A stretch of DNA of 64,000 nt from Phyllobacteriaceae bacterium (lineage in GTDB: Bacteria; Pseudomonadota; Alphaproteobacteria; Rhizobiales; Rhizobiaceae). The translations under genes and the position numbers were made by a program. The stretch lies in NCBI GenBank assembly GCA_002708825.1, contig PAPF01000043.1, forward strand, positions 1 to 64,000, read 5' to 3'. The first letter of the stretch is position 1. Each line of letters begins with the position of its first letter. The notes under the pieces are model-generated. The model saw only the letters and a list, made by a program, of their open reading frames with translations, did no database searches and was not told the DNA's origin. Of this stretch, positions 18,443 to 28,174 are shown piece after piece.

Positions 18443-19408
18443 TTACTCGAACAGGGCTTTCAGTTCGCCGAGCTTGTCGTTGACCAGCCAGCCGTAATAG
18501 TTCTCCTCCGGCATGCGCGGCGTCTTGCCCTCCGCGAGGCGCCTGCCGTTCTCGGCCTTGAGCATTTCGGCGCGTTCTTCCGGGTTTCCCAGATTGTAGA
18601 GCGTGGCCGTGATGCCCGGATTGCCCGAAATGTCGAAGCCGGCGATTGACCGGTAGGCGTCGATCGACTTGGCGATGACGGCCGCCACATAGGCAAGCGT
18701 CATGTCCGGATCCATGATGGTGCGGTAGACGGCCTGCGGATTGCGGTGGTCCAGCCGCGGATAGCCCGAGACCTCGTGCACCATGTCGCTCATTTCCAGC
18801 GCGGTCAGCGGGTTCAATTGACCCAGGCCGAAGGTCTGGCCGGCATAGAAAGGCTGGAAGAAGACTGCGGAAAACCGGTCGTCCGGCCATGTCTTGCCAC
18901 CAACGGTCCGGCCCCTGAACATGCTGTCCCAGACGGTTTCCCGGCAGGTCCACTGGTCATAGCTGCCGGACAGGTCCGCGCAGCGCTGGAACTCCGGACG
19001 CTGGATGAAGTCGCCGACATTCTCGCCATTGTGCTCGAAGCCGAAGCGTGTGTTCACATAGGCCAGCGCCTTGATGTAGTAGCTCTGGAGGCGGTCATAG
19101 GCGTCGACGTTGTACGTGTGCTCACCGACGATGGCGCCGACGATATGCATCGGGTCGATGGCGTAGGCTTCCGCTTCCTTGCGGATCTTCGCGCGCAGCG
19201 ACGAGTCCGACGCCAGAAGGTCATAGACCTTGCGGTATTTCCCCTCGAATGTCGTCTTCAAGGCCTGGGTGCGCTTGGAGGATGCGCCAGGGATCGCGGG
19301 CTGTTCCGAATGCCGGTTCCCTTCCGGCACTGTCGTCACCGCCATGGCCGGAGCCGCCACCAGAAAGGCGCAGATCAGGCTGATGGCGGGAACGGTCAGG
19401 CGGTGCAT
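18443..19408 (-). CDS. DUF1402 family exported protein
   Basis: The sequence starts with a Sec signal peptide (MHRLTVPAISLICAFLVAAPAMA, cleavage after AMA) at ATG 19408. The mature part of about 300 residues matches DUF1402, a family of uncharacterised periplasmic proteins in rhizobia. A segment YAIDPMHIVGAIVGEHTYNV and the later GLGQLNPLTALEMSDMV resemble lysozyme-like transglycosylase folds, so a cell-wall role is possible, but this is inference. It lies downstream of hslU on the same strand, about 115 bp away. Confidence 0.75.
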   Translation of the reverse strand: MHRLTVPAISLICAFLVAAPAMAVTTVPEGNRHSEQPAIPGASSKRTQALKTTFEGKYRKVYDLLASDSSLRAKIRKEAEAYAIDPMHIVGAIVGEHTYNVDAYDRLQSYYIKALAYVNTRFGFEHNGENVGDFIQRPEFQRCADLSGSYDQWTCRETVWDSMFRGRTVGGKTWPDDRFSAVFFQPFYAGQTFGLGQLNPLTALEMSDMVHEVSGYPRLDHRNPQAVYRTIMDPDMTLAYVAAVIAKSIDAYRSIAGFDISGNPGITATLYNLGNPEERAEMLKAENGRRLAEGKTPRMPEENYYGWLVNDKLGELKALFE

Positions 19409-19524
19409 GGCGGCGTATCGGCATCCTGGTGAAAAACAGGGGTTCAAATAGTCGCTACTGCCGGGCAAGTCGATACGCAATAAGGCGCGTCTGGGGCCTG
19501 GCCGGCGCTGCTGTGTGTCTCCGG

Positions 19525-20829
19525 TTACAGGATATAGCGCGACAGGTCCGTATTCTTGGCCAGATCGCCGACATTGGCATGAACATAAGGCGCGTCGATG
19601 ACCATGTCGTCACCGTCCCGGTCCGGCGCGGTATAGGAGATCTCGTCCAGCACGCGTTCCATGACGGTCTGCAGGCGACGCGCGCCGATATTCTCCACCG
19701 TGGCGTTGAGGTCGACGGCAATGCCGGCCAGCGCATCGATGGCGTCCTCGGTGAAGGACAGGTTGACGCCCTCCGTGCCCATCAGTGCCGTGTACTGCTT
19801 GATGAGGCTGGCCTCGGTCTCCGTCAGGATGCGGCGGAAGTCCTCCTTTTCGAGCGCCCTGAGTTCCACCCGGATCGGCAGGCGGCCCTGCAGTTCGGGC
19901 AGCAGGTCGGACGGCTTGGAGACGTGGAAGGCGCCCGACGCGATGAACAGGATGTGATCGGTCTTCACGGGCCCGTATTTGGTGGCCACCGTCGTGCCCT
20001 CGATGAGGGGGAGCAGGTCGCGTTGAACGCCCTCGCGGGAGACGCCGGCGCCGTGACCGCCTTCGCGCGCCGCGATCTTGTCGATCTCGTCGAGGAACAC
20101 GATGCCGTCGTTCTCCGCCGAGACGAGCGCTTCCTGTGTCACCTGGTCCATGTCGAGCAGCTTGTCGGATTCGTCGTTGACGAGGAAACCGTAGCTTTCG
20201 GCCACCGTGGTGCGGCGCGTCTTGGTGCGTCCCCCCATGGCCTTGCCGAGCAGGTCGTTGATGTTGAGAACGCCGATATTGCCTCCCGGCATTCCGGGGA
20301 TTTCAAAGCCGCCGGGCATGCCCGTGTCGGCGACCTCGATCTCGATCTCCTTGTCGTTGAGTTCGTTGTTGCGCAGCTTTCGCCGGAAGGAATCGCGCGT
20401 CGCCGGGCTCGCTGTCTTTCCGACAAGGGCATCGAGCACGCGTTCCTCGGCGTTGAGTTCGGCCTTGGCCTTCACTTCCGCGCGCTTGCGGTCGCGCACC
20501 AGCGCGATGGCCGCTTCGACCAGGTCGCGCACGATCTGTTCCACGTCGCGGCCCACATAGCCGACTTCGGTGAACTTGGTCGCCTCCACCTTGATGAACG
20601 GCGCGCCGGCCAGCTTTGCCAGCCGCCGGGAGATTTCGGTCTTGCCGACGCCGGTCGGCCCGATCATCAGGATGTTCTTCGGGCTGACCTCCTCGCGCAT
20701 CGGGCTTTCCAGCTGCTGGCGCCGCCAGCGGTTGCGCAGCGCGATGGCAACCGCCCGCTTGGCCTCCTTCTGGCCGATGATGTAGCGGTCGAGTTCCGAG
20801 ACGATCTCGCGGGGGGAATAATTGGTCAT
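19525..20829 (-). CDS. hslU: ATP-dependent protease ATPase subunit HslU
   Basis: HslU (ClpY) unfolds substrates for the HslV peptidase. Walker A is GPTGVGKTE near residue 60, Walker [10 protein letters not shown] follows the I domain, and the C terminus ends in DLSRYIL, the tail that inserts into HslV. Length 434 aa is normal. Its start is 3 bp from the stop of the membrane-protein gene upstream, so hslV, that gene and hslU are one operon. Confidence 0.96.
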   Translation of the reverse strand: MTNYSPREIVSELDRYIIGQKEAKRAVAIALRNRWRRQQLESPMREEVSPKNILMIGPTGVGKTEISRRLAKLAGAPFIKVEATKFTEVGYVGRDVEQIVRDLVEAAIALVRDRKRAEVKAKAELNAEERVLDALVGKTASPATRDSFRRKLRNNELNDKEIEIEVADTGMPGGFEIPGMPGGNIGVLNINDLLGKAMGGRTKTRRTTVAESYGFLVNDESDKLLDMDQVTQEALVSAENDGIVFLDEIDKIAAREGGHGAGVSREGVQRDLLPLIEGTTVATKYGPVKTDHILFIASGAFHVSKPSDLLPELQGRLPIRVELRALEKEDFRRILTETEASLIKQYTALMGTEGVNLSFTEDAIDALAGIAVDLNATVENIGARRLQTVMERVLDEISYTAPDRDGDDMVIDAPYVHANVGDLAKNTDLSRYIL

Positions 20830-20832
20830 GGC

Positions 20833-21978
20833 CTACACTTTGATGGGAGGAAGTTTCGCCAGCACCGATGTGGGAAGCGTCGATCCCACGGTCAAGCCGC
20901 GGATGCGCTGCCATCCGGCGCCGAACATGATCACAAGGGCGCCGATCATCAGCAGGATCAGCGCGAAGGGCGGGATGCCGGTCGCATTCGCGGTCCGGTC
21001 GAACAGGTAATAGACGCCGAGAGAACCGAAATAGGCGAAGGTCGGCACCAGCAGCGAACGCCGGTCGATGGCGAGCGCCACATAGACGAAGCCGGCGATG
21101 AGCAGGGCGAGCGAGACGGCGGCGCCCGCGCCGGGCTCGATGTCGCCGACGGACGTTGCCTGCCCGGTGGCGAGGATGAACAGCGGATGCACCAGCATGG
21201 GCGCCGAGACGACATGCAGCCAGAAGGCGCAATCGGACCAGACGGTGCGCCGTTCGCGGTCGTGCAGGTCGAGCGCGACAGCCACGAGGAACACGATCAC
21301 GCCGCAGGCCAGCGGCATCAGCAGCGCCCGCTCCATGACGAGGGGGAGCTGTTCGGCCGCCGGCAGGGCAACCTGTCCGCTCGTCACCCCGTCATAAAGG
21401 AAGAGGGCCGCCCACAGGAAGGCCATGGCCGTCATGGCAAGCGCGATGACGGCTGCCATGATCGGAACGCGGAAGCGCCAGAAATAGACTGCCGCCACCG
21501 CCGCGATGCCGCCGGCCGCAAGGCTGCCAAGCCATCCTGCCTCGCTGCGCAGCGCCAGCAGGGTCAGAAGGCTGGCATTGGCCTGGTCCAGGCCCGTTCG
21601 GGATACCGCGAAATCGCCGAGAACCACGGCAATGCAAGCTGCAAAGCCCAGACCCAGCACCGTGCTGGCCAGCCGCATCCGCTTCTGCCGTGTCACGAAC
21701 TCCGCCACGCCCCAGATCGCGGCGGCAAGGATCAGCGTCCCTGCAAGGCGGTCGAGCCCGGGCACGGCCTGCAGCGAAAAGATGAGGCCGGCGAAGAGCA
21801 TGCCGATGCCGACCGTCACGAACAGGTCGTTGCCACCGCCGATCAGGCGTAGGTTCTCGTCGGCCGTCGTTTCGGCGGGAAGCGGCGGCATGGTCTCAAG
21901 TGCAACGACGGCATCGCGTTGCGAGCGCGAGAGAATGCCGCGCTCCACCGCGCGATCGAGGGTTTCCAGGGAAATCAG
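20833..21978 (-). CDS. Polytopic membrane protein between hslV and hslU, DUF2157-like
   Basis: After a short helical N-terminal segment (LISLETLDRAVERGILSRSQRDAVVALE) the protein has about eleven hydrophobic segments and no recognised catalytic motif. That layout resembles DUF2157 membrane proteins, but the family call is tentative. The start is unusual: the reading frame has no ATG before MPPLP, about 29 codons into this model, other than ones inside hslV. A strong purine tract (aggaaaagga) lies just before CTG 21978 and ATT 21975; GTG 21948 is another option. It sits in a tight operon between hslV and hslU. Confidence 0.6.
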   Translation of the reverse strand: MISLETLDRAVERGILSRSQRDAVVALETMPPLPAETTADENLRLIGGGNDLFVTVGIGMLFAGLIFSLQAVPGLDRLAGTLILAAAIWGVAEFVTRQKRMRLASTVLGLGFAACIAVVLGDFAVSRTGLDQANASLLTLLALRSEAGWLGSLAAGGIAAVAAVYFWRFRVPIMAAVIALAMTAMAFLWAALFLYDGVTSGQVALPAAEQLPLVMERALLMPLACGVIVFLVAVALDLHDRERRTVWSDCAFWLHVVSAPMLVHPLFILATGQATSVGDIEPGAGAAVSLALLIAGFVYVALAIDRRSLLVPTFAYFGSLGVYYLFDRTANATGIPPFALILLMIGALVIMFGAGWQRIRGLTVGSTLPTSVLAKLPPIKV

Positions 21979-22027
21979 GACCGTTTTCCTTTTCCTTCGG
22001 GCCGCGATCTGGCCGGCACGAGGACGC

Positions 22028-22585
22028 TTACCGGGTCTCGCCGGTTCCCAGCGTCTCCACCACCACGTTGTGGTTGGTATAGACGCAGATGTCGGCGGCG
22101 ATCTGCATCGCCTTGCGGGCGATCGCCTCGGCATCCTCTTCCACGTCATAGAGGGCGCGGGCCGCGGCCAGGGCGTAGTTGCCGCCCGAACCGATGGCCA
22201 TCACGCCCAGTTCCGGTTCCAGCACATCGCCATTGCCGGTCACGGCCAGGCTGACGTCGCGATTGGCGACCAGCATCATCGCTTCCAGTTGCCGCAGGTA
22301 CTTGTCGGTGCGCCAGTCCTTGGCCAGTTCCACGCAGGCCCGCATGAGCTGGCCGGGATACTGTTCCAGCTTTGCCTCGAGCCGTTCCAGCAGGGTGAAG
22401 GCATCGGCCGTTGCCCCCGCGAAACCGCAGATCACGTCCTGGTCCTTGCCGATCCGGCGCACCTTGCGCGCATTGCCCTTCATCACTGTCTGGCCGAGCG
22501 ACACCTGTCCGTCGCCGGCAATGACCACCTTGCCGCCCTTGCGCACGGTGACGATCGTCGTGGCGTGCATGCTCTTCTCGCCCAT
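22028..22585 (-). CDS. hslV: ATP-dependent protease peptidase subunit HslV
   Basis: HslV (ClpQ) is the proteasome-like peptidase partner of HslU. Processing before the Thr of [13 protein letters not shown] would expose the catalytic N-terminal Thr; [11 protein letters not shown] and the [16 protein letters not shown] segment are typical. ATG 22585 ([10 protein letters not shown], ggag 9 nt upstream) or ATG 22570 (MHATT) are both possible, giving 185 or 180 aa. It is transcribed divergently from hisB across a 187-bp gap. Confidence 0.94.
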   Translation of the reverse strand: MGEKSMHATTIVTVRKGGKVVIAGDGQVSLGQTVMKGNARKVRRIGKDQDVICGFAGATADAFTLLERLEAKLEQYPGQLMRACVELAKDWRTDKYLRQLEAMMLVANRDVSLAVTGNGDVLEPELGVMAIGSGGNYALAAARALYDVEEDAEAIARKAMQIAADICVYTNHNVVVETLGTGETR

Positions 22586-22772
22586 GGGCCGGAACTCCGT
22601 TTGCCTCCCGCGCCAGTCCGGCGCGGATTGTCTGAACCGTCTATGTATGCGACGGCTGCGTGATTGCAAACCGGCCCGGTCGGGAAGCCTGCCGAGCGGC
22701 CCCGGCAAGCAACTTTCCAATCCGTTCGCCTGCTGCTAGAAGGCGGGCACGAACTCAACGGGAACATCTGCC

Positions 22773-23372
22773 ATGACCGCCCGCAGCGCCAGCGTTTCGC
22801 GCAAGACCAACGAGACCGCGATCGAGGTTTCCGTCGCCATCGACGGCACCGGCCGGCACGACATCCGGACCGGCGTCGGCTTCTTCGACCACATGCTGGA
22901 GCAGTTGTCGCGCCATTCCCTGATCGACATGACCGTGCGCGCCGATGGCGACCTGCATATCGACGATCACCACACCGTGGAAGACACCGGCATCGCGCTC
23001 GGACAGGCGCTGGCAAAGGCACTCGGCGAACGGCGTGGCATCACGCGCTACGCATCGTTGAACCTCGTCATGGACGAGACCATGACCACGGCCGGCGTGG
23101 ACGTCTCGGGCCGTCCCTTCCTGGTGTGGAACGTGGATTTCTCCGCGCCGAAGATCGGCACCTTCGACACCGAACTGGTGCGCGAATTCTTCCAGGCCTT
23201 GTCCCAGCATGCCGGGATCACCCTGCATGTGCGCAACGAACATGGCGTCAACAATCACCATATCGCCGAGACCTGTTTCAAGGCGGTCGCCCGGGTTCTG
23301 CGAACGGCGTTGGAGATCGATCCGCGCCAGGGCGATGCCGTTCCGTCGACCAAGGGATCGCTGAAGGGCTGA
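22773..23372 (+). CDS. hisB: Imidazoleglycerol-phosphate dehydratase
   Basis: HisB dehydrates imidazoleglycerol phosphate in histidine synthesis. The metal-binding motifs [11 protein letters not shown] (about 69-79) and [12 protein letters not shown] (about 165-176) are intact. At 199 aa it is the monofunctional enzyme, without the histidinol-phosphatase domain of enteric HisB. It starts a histidine operon that continues with DUF2628, hisH, hisA, hisF and hisE. Confidence 0.95.
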   Translation: MTARSASVSRKTNETAIEVSVAIDGTGRHDIRTGVGFFDHMLEQLSRHSLIDMTVRADGDLHIDDHHTVEDTGIALGQALAKALGERRGITRYASLNLVMDETMTTAGVDVSGRPFLVWNVDFSAPKIGTFDTELVREFFQALSQHAGITLHVRNEHGVNNHHIAETCFKAVARVLRTALEIDPRQGDAVPSTKGSLKG

Positions 23373-23375
23373 GCG

Positions 23376-23849
23376 ATGGCCACCTATGTCGTGATGATCC
23401 CCCCGGAAGCCGGGCGCGAGGACAAGGCCCGCCTGGTGCGCGACGGCTTTTCCTTCCTCGCCTTCATCGTGCCGCCGATCTGGTTTGCCTGGCACCGGCT
23501 CTGGGTCGAGGCCCTGGTCTCGCTTGCCCTTATCATGGGCGCGGGCGCGCTGGGCGAGGTGGCCGGCTATGGCGCCGCGGCTGTGATCCTGTCCTTCCTA
23601 GTCTCACTGTACGCCGGCCTCGAGGCGAGGGCCCTGCATGTCGCCAGCCTGGAACGGCGTGGCTGGCGCGTTTCCGGTGTGGTGGAGGCCGCCGGATGGG
23701 GCGATGCGGAATTGCGCTGGTTCAGGGGCGGAGCGGCTGAACGGACAAGGCCCGTTGCACCGCCGCCCCTGCCGTTGCGCGCGGCCCATGGCCGGCCTTC
23801 GGCGTCCGCCGAGGGGCTTGGCCTGATCGACTATCCGGGAGCACGCTGA
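23376..23849 (+). CDS. DUF2628 family membrane protein
   Basis: The 157-aa protein has hydrophobic segments near residues 25-45, 47-65 and 66-85, and a hydrophilic C-terminal half. The N-terminal part [40 protein letters not shown] matches DUF2628, a family found inside his operons of rhizobia with unknown function. It begins 3 bp after hisB and overlaps hisH by one base (TGATG), so it is translated with the pathway genes. Confidence 0.82.
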   Translation: MATYVVMIPPEAGREDKARLVRDGFSFLAFIVPPIWFAWHRLWVEALVSLALIMGAGALGEVAGYGAAAVILSFLVSLYAGLEARALHVASLERRGWRVSGVVEAAGWGDAELRWFRGGAAERTRPVAPPPLPLRAAHGRPSASAEGLGLIDYPGAR

Positions 23850-24496
23850 TGCGCGTCGCCATCATCGATTACGGCTCGGGCAATCTGCGCTCGGCCACCA
23901 AGGCCTTCGAACGCGCCGCGCGCGAGGCCGGTATCGCCGCGCAGATCGACCTGACGGCGGATGCGGACCGGGTGCGCAAGGCCGACCGGATCGTCCTGCC
24001 GGGCGTGGGTGCCTATGCCGATTGCAAGGCCGGACTGGATGCCGTGCCCGGCATGCACGAGGCCATAGACGAGGGGGTCGGCGCCGGCCGGCCCTTCCTC
24101 GGCATCTGTGTGGGCATGCAGCTCATGTCGACGCGCGGGCTTGAAAAGACGGTCACGGACGGCTTCGACTGGATCAGCGGCGATGTGCGCCTCATGACGC
24201 CTTCCGATCCGGCGTTGAAGATCCCGCAGATCGGATGGAACACGATTCACGTGAAACATTCCCACCCGCTCTTCGACGGCATTCACACGGGCGAGGACGG
24301 CTTGCACGCCTATTTCGTCCATTCCTATTTCCTTGACGCAAATAACCCGGACGATGTGGTCGCCGTCACCGACTATGGCGGCGACGTGACTGCCGCTGTT
24401 GCCCGTGAAAATCGGGCCGGGACCCAGTTCCACCCTGAAAAGAGCCAGAAACTGGGTCTTGCGCTGATCGCCAATTTCCTCAAGTGGAAGCCCTGA
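23849..24496 (+). CDS. hisH: Imidazole glycerol phosphate synthase subunit HisH
   Basis: HisH is the glutaminase subunit that feeds ammonia to HisF. The nucleophile is Cys87 in GICVGMQ, with the His-Glu pair in QFHPEKS near the C terminus; 215 aa is full length. A parS-like 16-mer lies within the coding sequence at 24243-24258, encoding TIHVKH. The next gene, hisA, follows after a 120-bp spacer holding a duplicated leader segment. Confidence 0.95.
   Translation: MRVAIIDYGSGNLRSATKAFERAAREAGIAAQIDLTADADRVRKADRIVLPGVGAYADCKAGLDAVPGMHEAIDEGVGAGRPFLGICVGMQLMSTRGLEKTVTDGFDWISGDVRLMTPSDPALKIPQIGWNTIHVKHSHPLFDGIHTGEDGLHAYFVHSYFLDANNPDDVVAVTDYGGDVTAAVARENRAGTQFHPEKSQKLGLALIANFLKWKP
24243..24258. promoter_or_regulatory. 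parS: parS-like ParB site (variant) within hisH
   Basis: CGATTCACGTGAAACA; the inverted reading differs from the consensus at two positions. It contains GATTC (24244-24248). About 14 kb from oriC it is the most distant of the six sites. Confidence 0.65.
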
Positions 24497-24544
24497 GGGG
24501 CCAGGTGAAATCGATGCCAGATACGCTCTCCACTGCCATCGACC

Positions 24545-24608
24545 CGAAGGATGGCACCCCGCGCCGCCCGCAGCGGCCACGCCGCGAGGACGCGCAAACC
24601 GGAAAGGG
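24545..24608 (+). repeat. Leader duplication, copy 1 (upstream of hisA)
   Basis: This segment is about 80% identical, with small gaps, to 25655-25716 upstream of hisF. The best-conserved part is gccgcgaggacgcgca followed by accggaaagg, which in both copies ends just before the downstream start codon and includes its Shine-Dalgarno. A 36-codon ORF (24514-24624, [14 protein letters not shown]...) crosses it and stops over the hisA start; it has no run of His codons. Confidence 0.7.
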
Positions 24609-24616
24609 CATTGGCC

Positions 24617-25396
24617 GTGTCTAGGATTCTCTTCCCCGCCATCGACCTCAAGGATGGCCAATGCGTACGCCTCAAGCTGGGCGAGATGGATACGGCGACG
24701 GTCTACAATGACGATCCCGGCGCGCAGGCGAAGGCCTTCGAGGATGCCGGGTTCGAATGGCTGCATGTCGTCGACCTGAACGGCGCCTTTGCCGGCCAGA
24801 GCGTCAATGGCGCGGCGGTGGAAAAGATTCTCGCCGCGACGAAGAACCCGGTCCAGCTTGGTGGTGGCATACGCACACTGGCCCAGATCGAGGCCTGGCT
24901 TAAAAAGGGTCTGGCGCGCGTCATCCTGGGCACGGTGGCAGTGCGCGATCCGGACCTGGTGCGGGAAGCCTGCCGCCTCTTTCCGGGCAGGGTTGCCGTC
25001 GGCATTGACGCCAAGGGTGGCAAGGTGGCGGTCGAGGGCTGGGCGGAAGCGTCCTCGCTCGGCGTCGTGGAACTGGCCAGGAAGTTCGAGGGCGCGGGCG
25101 TTGCCGCCATCATCTATACCGACATCGACCGTGACGGCGTTCTGGCCGGCATCAACTGGGAATCGACCATCGATCTGGCCAATGCGGTTTCCATTCCGGT
25201 GATCGCGTCGGGTGGCCTTGCCTCCATCGCCGATATCGTGCGCATGACCATGCCCGATGCCGCGCGCCTTGAAGGGGCCATTTCGGGACGCGCGCTCTAC
25301 GATGGGCGCATCGATCCGGCAGAAGCGCTCGGCGTGCTCCGGGGAACGGTCAAGGTCGAGGCGGCATCCTTCGAGGATCCGGAGGAACGGCGGTGA
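24617..25396 (+). CDS. hisA: 1-(5-phosphoribosyl)-5-[(5-phosphoribosylamino)methylideneamino]imidazole-4-carboxamide isomerase
   Basis: HisA is a (beta/alpha)8 barrel that opens the ribose ring of ProFAR to PRFAR. The catalytic Asp is in PAIDLKDG near the N terminus and the second in IYTDIDRDG; the phosphate-binding GGGIRT and ASGGLAS loops are present. GTG 24617 ([14 protein letters not shown]), preceded by ggaaaggg, is chosen; a longer reading from 24551 lacks conservation. At 259 aa it is slightly longer than usual because of a C-terminal tail. Confidence 0.94.
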   Translation: MSRILFPAIDLKDGQCVRLKLGEMDTATVYNDDPGAQAKAFEDAGFEWLHVVDLNGAFAGQSVNGAAVEKILAATKNPVQLGGGIRTLAQIEAWLKKGLARVILGTVAVRDPDLVREACRLFPGRVAVGIDAKGGKVAVEGWAEASSLGVVELARKFEGAGVAAIIYTDIDRDGVLAGINWESTIDLANAVSIPVIASGGLASIADIVRMTMPDAARLEGAISGRALYDGRIDPAEALGVLRGTVKVEAASFEDPEERR

Positions 25397-25622
25397 AACC
25401 GGTTCTGGTCATGATCCCCCTCTGGCCTGCCGGGCTTTCCGCCCGCAAGGAGCAAGACCGGGTCGCAGAGGCGGATTCGGCAATTGCCGGAAATGGCGCC
25501 GGAGGAGCCCCTTGCCAGCTATCGCCATCCGGATCGCGCCACGCGATCTCCCCCCTTGTGGGGGAGATGCCCGGCAGGGCAGAGGGGGGTGAGTTCCTCG
25601 TCCGCAAGGAAGCAGGTATGCG
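25397..25622. repeat. hisA-hisF spacer with a rhizobial-type palindromic repeat
   Basis: The spacer holds no gene. At 25543-25590 is a G/C-run palindrome: atctccccc (25546-25554) pairs with gggggagat (25560-25568) around a 5-nt loop, followed by gcccggcagggc and aggggggt. This is the general form of intergenic palindromic elements dispersed through rhizobial genomes (recognised from memory, no search run). An insertion of this kind would explain why hisA and hisF are separated by 330 bp in an otherwise compact operon. Confidence 0.6.
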
Positions 25623-25726
25623 ATGCTGAAGGCCCGTGTCATTCCTTGTCCGGACGTGAAGGATCGCCCGCGCGCCCGCAACGGTGAAGCCGCGAGGACG
25701 CGCAGAACCGGAAAGGCGGCCATCCC
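25623..25726 (+). repeat. Partial duplication of the hisF 5' end plus leader copy 2
   Basis: Bases 25623-25665 repeat the first codons of hisF ([14 protein letters not shown] here, [14 protein letters not shown] at the real start), then diverge. The segment continues into leader copy 2 (25655-25716), related to the DNA before hisA. The reading frame runs 36 codons and stops at tga overlapping the hisF ATG, so it is a short decayed hisF fragment or an upstream ORF. Confidence 0.75.
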
Positions 25727-26509
<783 letters not shown>

Positions 26510-26525
26510 GCGCGAGGAAACGCTG

Positions 26526-26849
26526 ATGAGCACGTTCACCCTTGCGGATCTGGAGCGCATCGTCGCGGAGCGCGCGCAGTCCGGGGATGCGTCTTCATGG
26601 ACCGCGAAGCTGTTTGCAAGGGGCATACCGAAGGCGGCGCAGAAACTGGGCGAAGAGGCCGTCGAATCGGTGATCGCCGCGGTGAGCGGGGATCGCGAAG
26701 GTCTGATTTCCGAAAGCGCCGATCTTCTCTATCATTGGCTTGTCGTGCTGGCGCTGGCCGGCGTTTCCCTGGACGAGGTCATGGCCGAGCTGGAAAGCCG
26801 GACAGGCCGGTCGGGAATCGACGAAAAGGCGTCCCGCAAGGGACAGTAA
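26526..26849 (+). CDS. hisE: Phosphoribosyl-ATP pyrophosphatase
   Basis: HisE removes pyrophosphate from PR-ATP. The all-alpha MazG-like fold shows [16 protein letters not shown] and the metal-binding [17 protein letters not shown] 26526 ([10 protein letters not shown]) has gaggaaa upstream and gives 107 aa; an ATG at 26502 overlapping the hisF tail is less likely. HisE is a separate protein here, not fused to HisI, and hisI is not in the window. Confidence 0.93.
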   Translation: MSTFTLADLERIVAERAQSGDASSWTAKLFARGIPKAAQKLGEEAVESVIAAVSGDREGLISESADLLYHWLVVLALAGVSLDEVMAELESRTGRSGIDEKASRKGQ

Positions 26850-26891
26850 CGGCCGGGCGCAGTCTGGCAGGGGAAGGGACGGAACCGATCG

Positions 26892-27851
26892 ATGGACCAG
26901 CTCAACGCTTCCGAGATCTACTCGCCCTACCGCTTTTTCACCGCTGAAAGCTGGGCGGAATTCCGTGCTGACACGCCGCTGACGCTGACGGCCGACGAGG
27001 TGGAGCGGCTGCGCTCGATGAACGATCCGGTGGATCTGAACGAGGTGCGCCGCATTTATCTTGCCCTGTCGCGGCTGCTTTCTTCCCATGTCGAGGCCAG
27101 CCAGCTTCTCTTCCGCCAGCGCAAGCAGTTCCTGAATGTCGATGACGCGGTCAAGACGCCCTTCATCATCGGCATTGCCGGTTCCGTGGCGGTCGGAAAG
27201 TCGACGACCGCGCGTATCCTGAAGGAGTTGCTGCGCCGCTGGCCGTCGAGCCCGAAGGTCGATCTGGTCACGACGGACGGCTTCCTGCTGCCCAATGCGG
27301 AATTGCGCCGCCAGAACCTGATGGACCGCAAGGGCTTTCCCGAAAGCTACGATGTCGGCGCGCTGTTGCGCTTCCTGTCCGACATCAAGTCGGGCCGGTC
27401 CAACGTCAAGGCGCCGCTTTATTCGCACCTCACCTATGACGTCCTGGAGGGCGAGGAGCAGATCGTTCACCGGCCGGACATTCTCATCTTCGAGGGCATC
27501 AACGTGTTGCAGGTGCGTGACCTGCCCCAGGATGGCAAGGCCGTGCCCTTTGTTTCCGATTTCTTCGACTTCTCGATCTATATCGATGCCGACGAGGACC
27601 TGATCCACGCCTGGTATGTCGACCGCTTCATGCGCCTGCGGCAGACCGCCTTCACCAATCCGCAGTCCTTCTTTCACCGCTATTCGCAATTGCCCGCCGA
27701 TGCGGCCCGTGCGATCGCCGAAGGGCTGTGGGCCAACATCAATGCCAGGAACCTGCGTGAGAACATCCTGCCGACAAGGCCGCGCGCCGACCTCATCCTG
27801 CGCAAGGGTGCCGACCACCTGATCCAGGAAGTGGCACTGCGCCGGCTCTGA
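26892..27851 (+). CDS. coaA: Pantothenate kinase (type I)
   Basis: CoaA phosphorylates pantothenate, the first step of CoA synthesis. Walker [10 protein letters not shown] is at 97-105, followed by [12 protein letters not shown] and the substrate segment RKGFPESYD. Length 319 aa is typical of the bacterial type I enzyme. It closes the core block; a location after the his operon is common in rhizobia. Confidence 0.95.
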   Translation: MDQLNASEIYSPYRFFTAESWAEFRADTPLTLTADEVERLRSMNDPVDLNEVRRIYLALSRLLSSHVEASQLLFRQRKQFLNVDDAVKTPFIIGIAGSVAVGKSTTARILKELLRRWPSSPKVDLVTTDGFLLPNAELRRQNLMDRKGFPESYDVGALLRFLSDIKSGRSNVKAPLYSHLTYDVLEGEEQIVHRPDILIFEGINVLQVRDLPQDGKAVPFVSDFFDFSIYIDADEDLIHAWYVDRFMRLRQTAFTNPQSFFHRYSQLPADAARAIAEGLWANINARNLRENILPTRPRADLILRKGADHLIQEVALRRL

Positions 27852-27994
27852 CGCTGGCGCGGCCGGCCACCCGGACATGGCCGCCCTGCCGCACCGCTGG
27901 TCCTTCGCGAGAATGCCGCTTGTGTGTTTTCATGATTGATGCCGGCGGATGCTTGGGTTAGAAGAACCTTCGCTGCAGGCGGTTCGCCTGCCGG

Positions 27995-28071
27995 GCACCC
28001 GTAGCTCAGCTGGATAGAGTGCTGCCCTCCGAAGGCAGAGGTCACAGGTTCGAATCCTGTCGGGTGCGCCA
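27995..28071 (+). tRNA. tRNA-Arg(CCG)
   Basis: A 77-nt cloverleaf with acceptor pair gcacccg/cgggtgc, D-arm gctcagctggatagagt, anticodon loop ctCCGaa, T-loop ttcgaat and encoded CCA. The anticodon CCG reads CGG codons. It separates the conserved origin block from the catabolic region. Confidence 0.95.
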
Positions 28072-28174
28072 TTTTCCTGACTTCCGAACGCATTCGACCG
28101 GGCCGATGGAAATGGTCGGCGGATGCCGGCGGAGGTCTGGCAATGCCCGGAAACGCGCCAGCCCGGATCACACG

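Noticed and set aside
19429-21852. 807-codon open frame on the plus strand opposite hslU and the membrane protein
   Set aside because: It is antisense to well-supported genes; long frames opposite GC-rich codons are expected by chance, and its residues are compositionally biased (H, R, D, G).
24514-24624. Histidine attenuator peptide before hisA (and similarly 25623-25733 before hisF)
   Set aside because: The short frames have no run of His codons and no terminator/antiterminator pair was seen, so classical attenuation is not supported.
27995-28071. Attachment-site duplication of the tRNA-Arg 3' end
   Set aside because: I found no second copy of its 3' end within the window.
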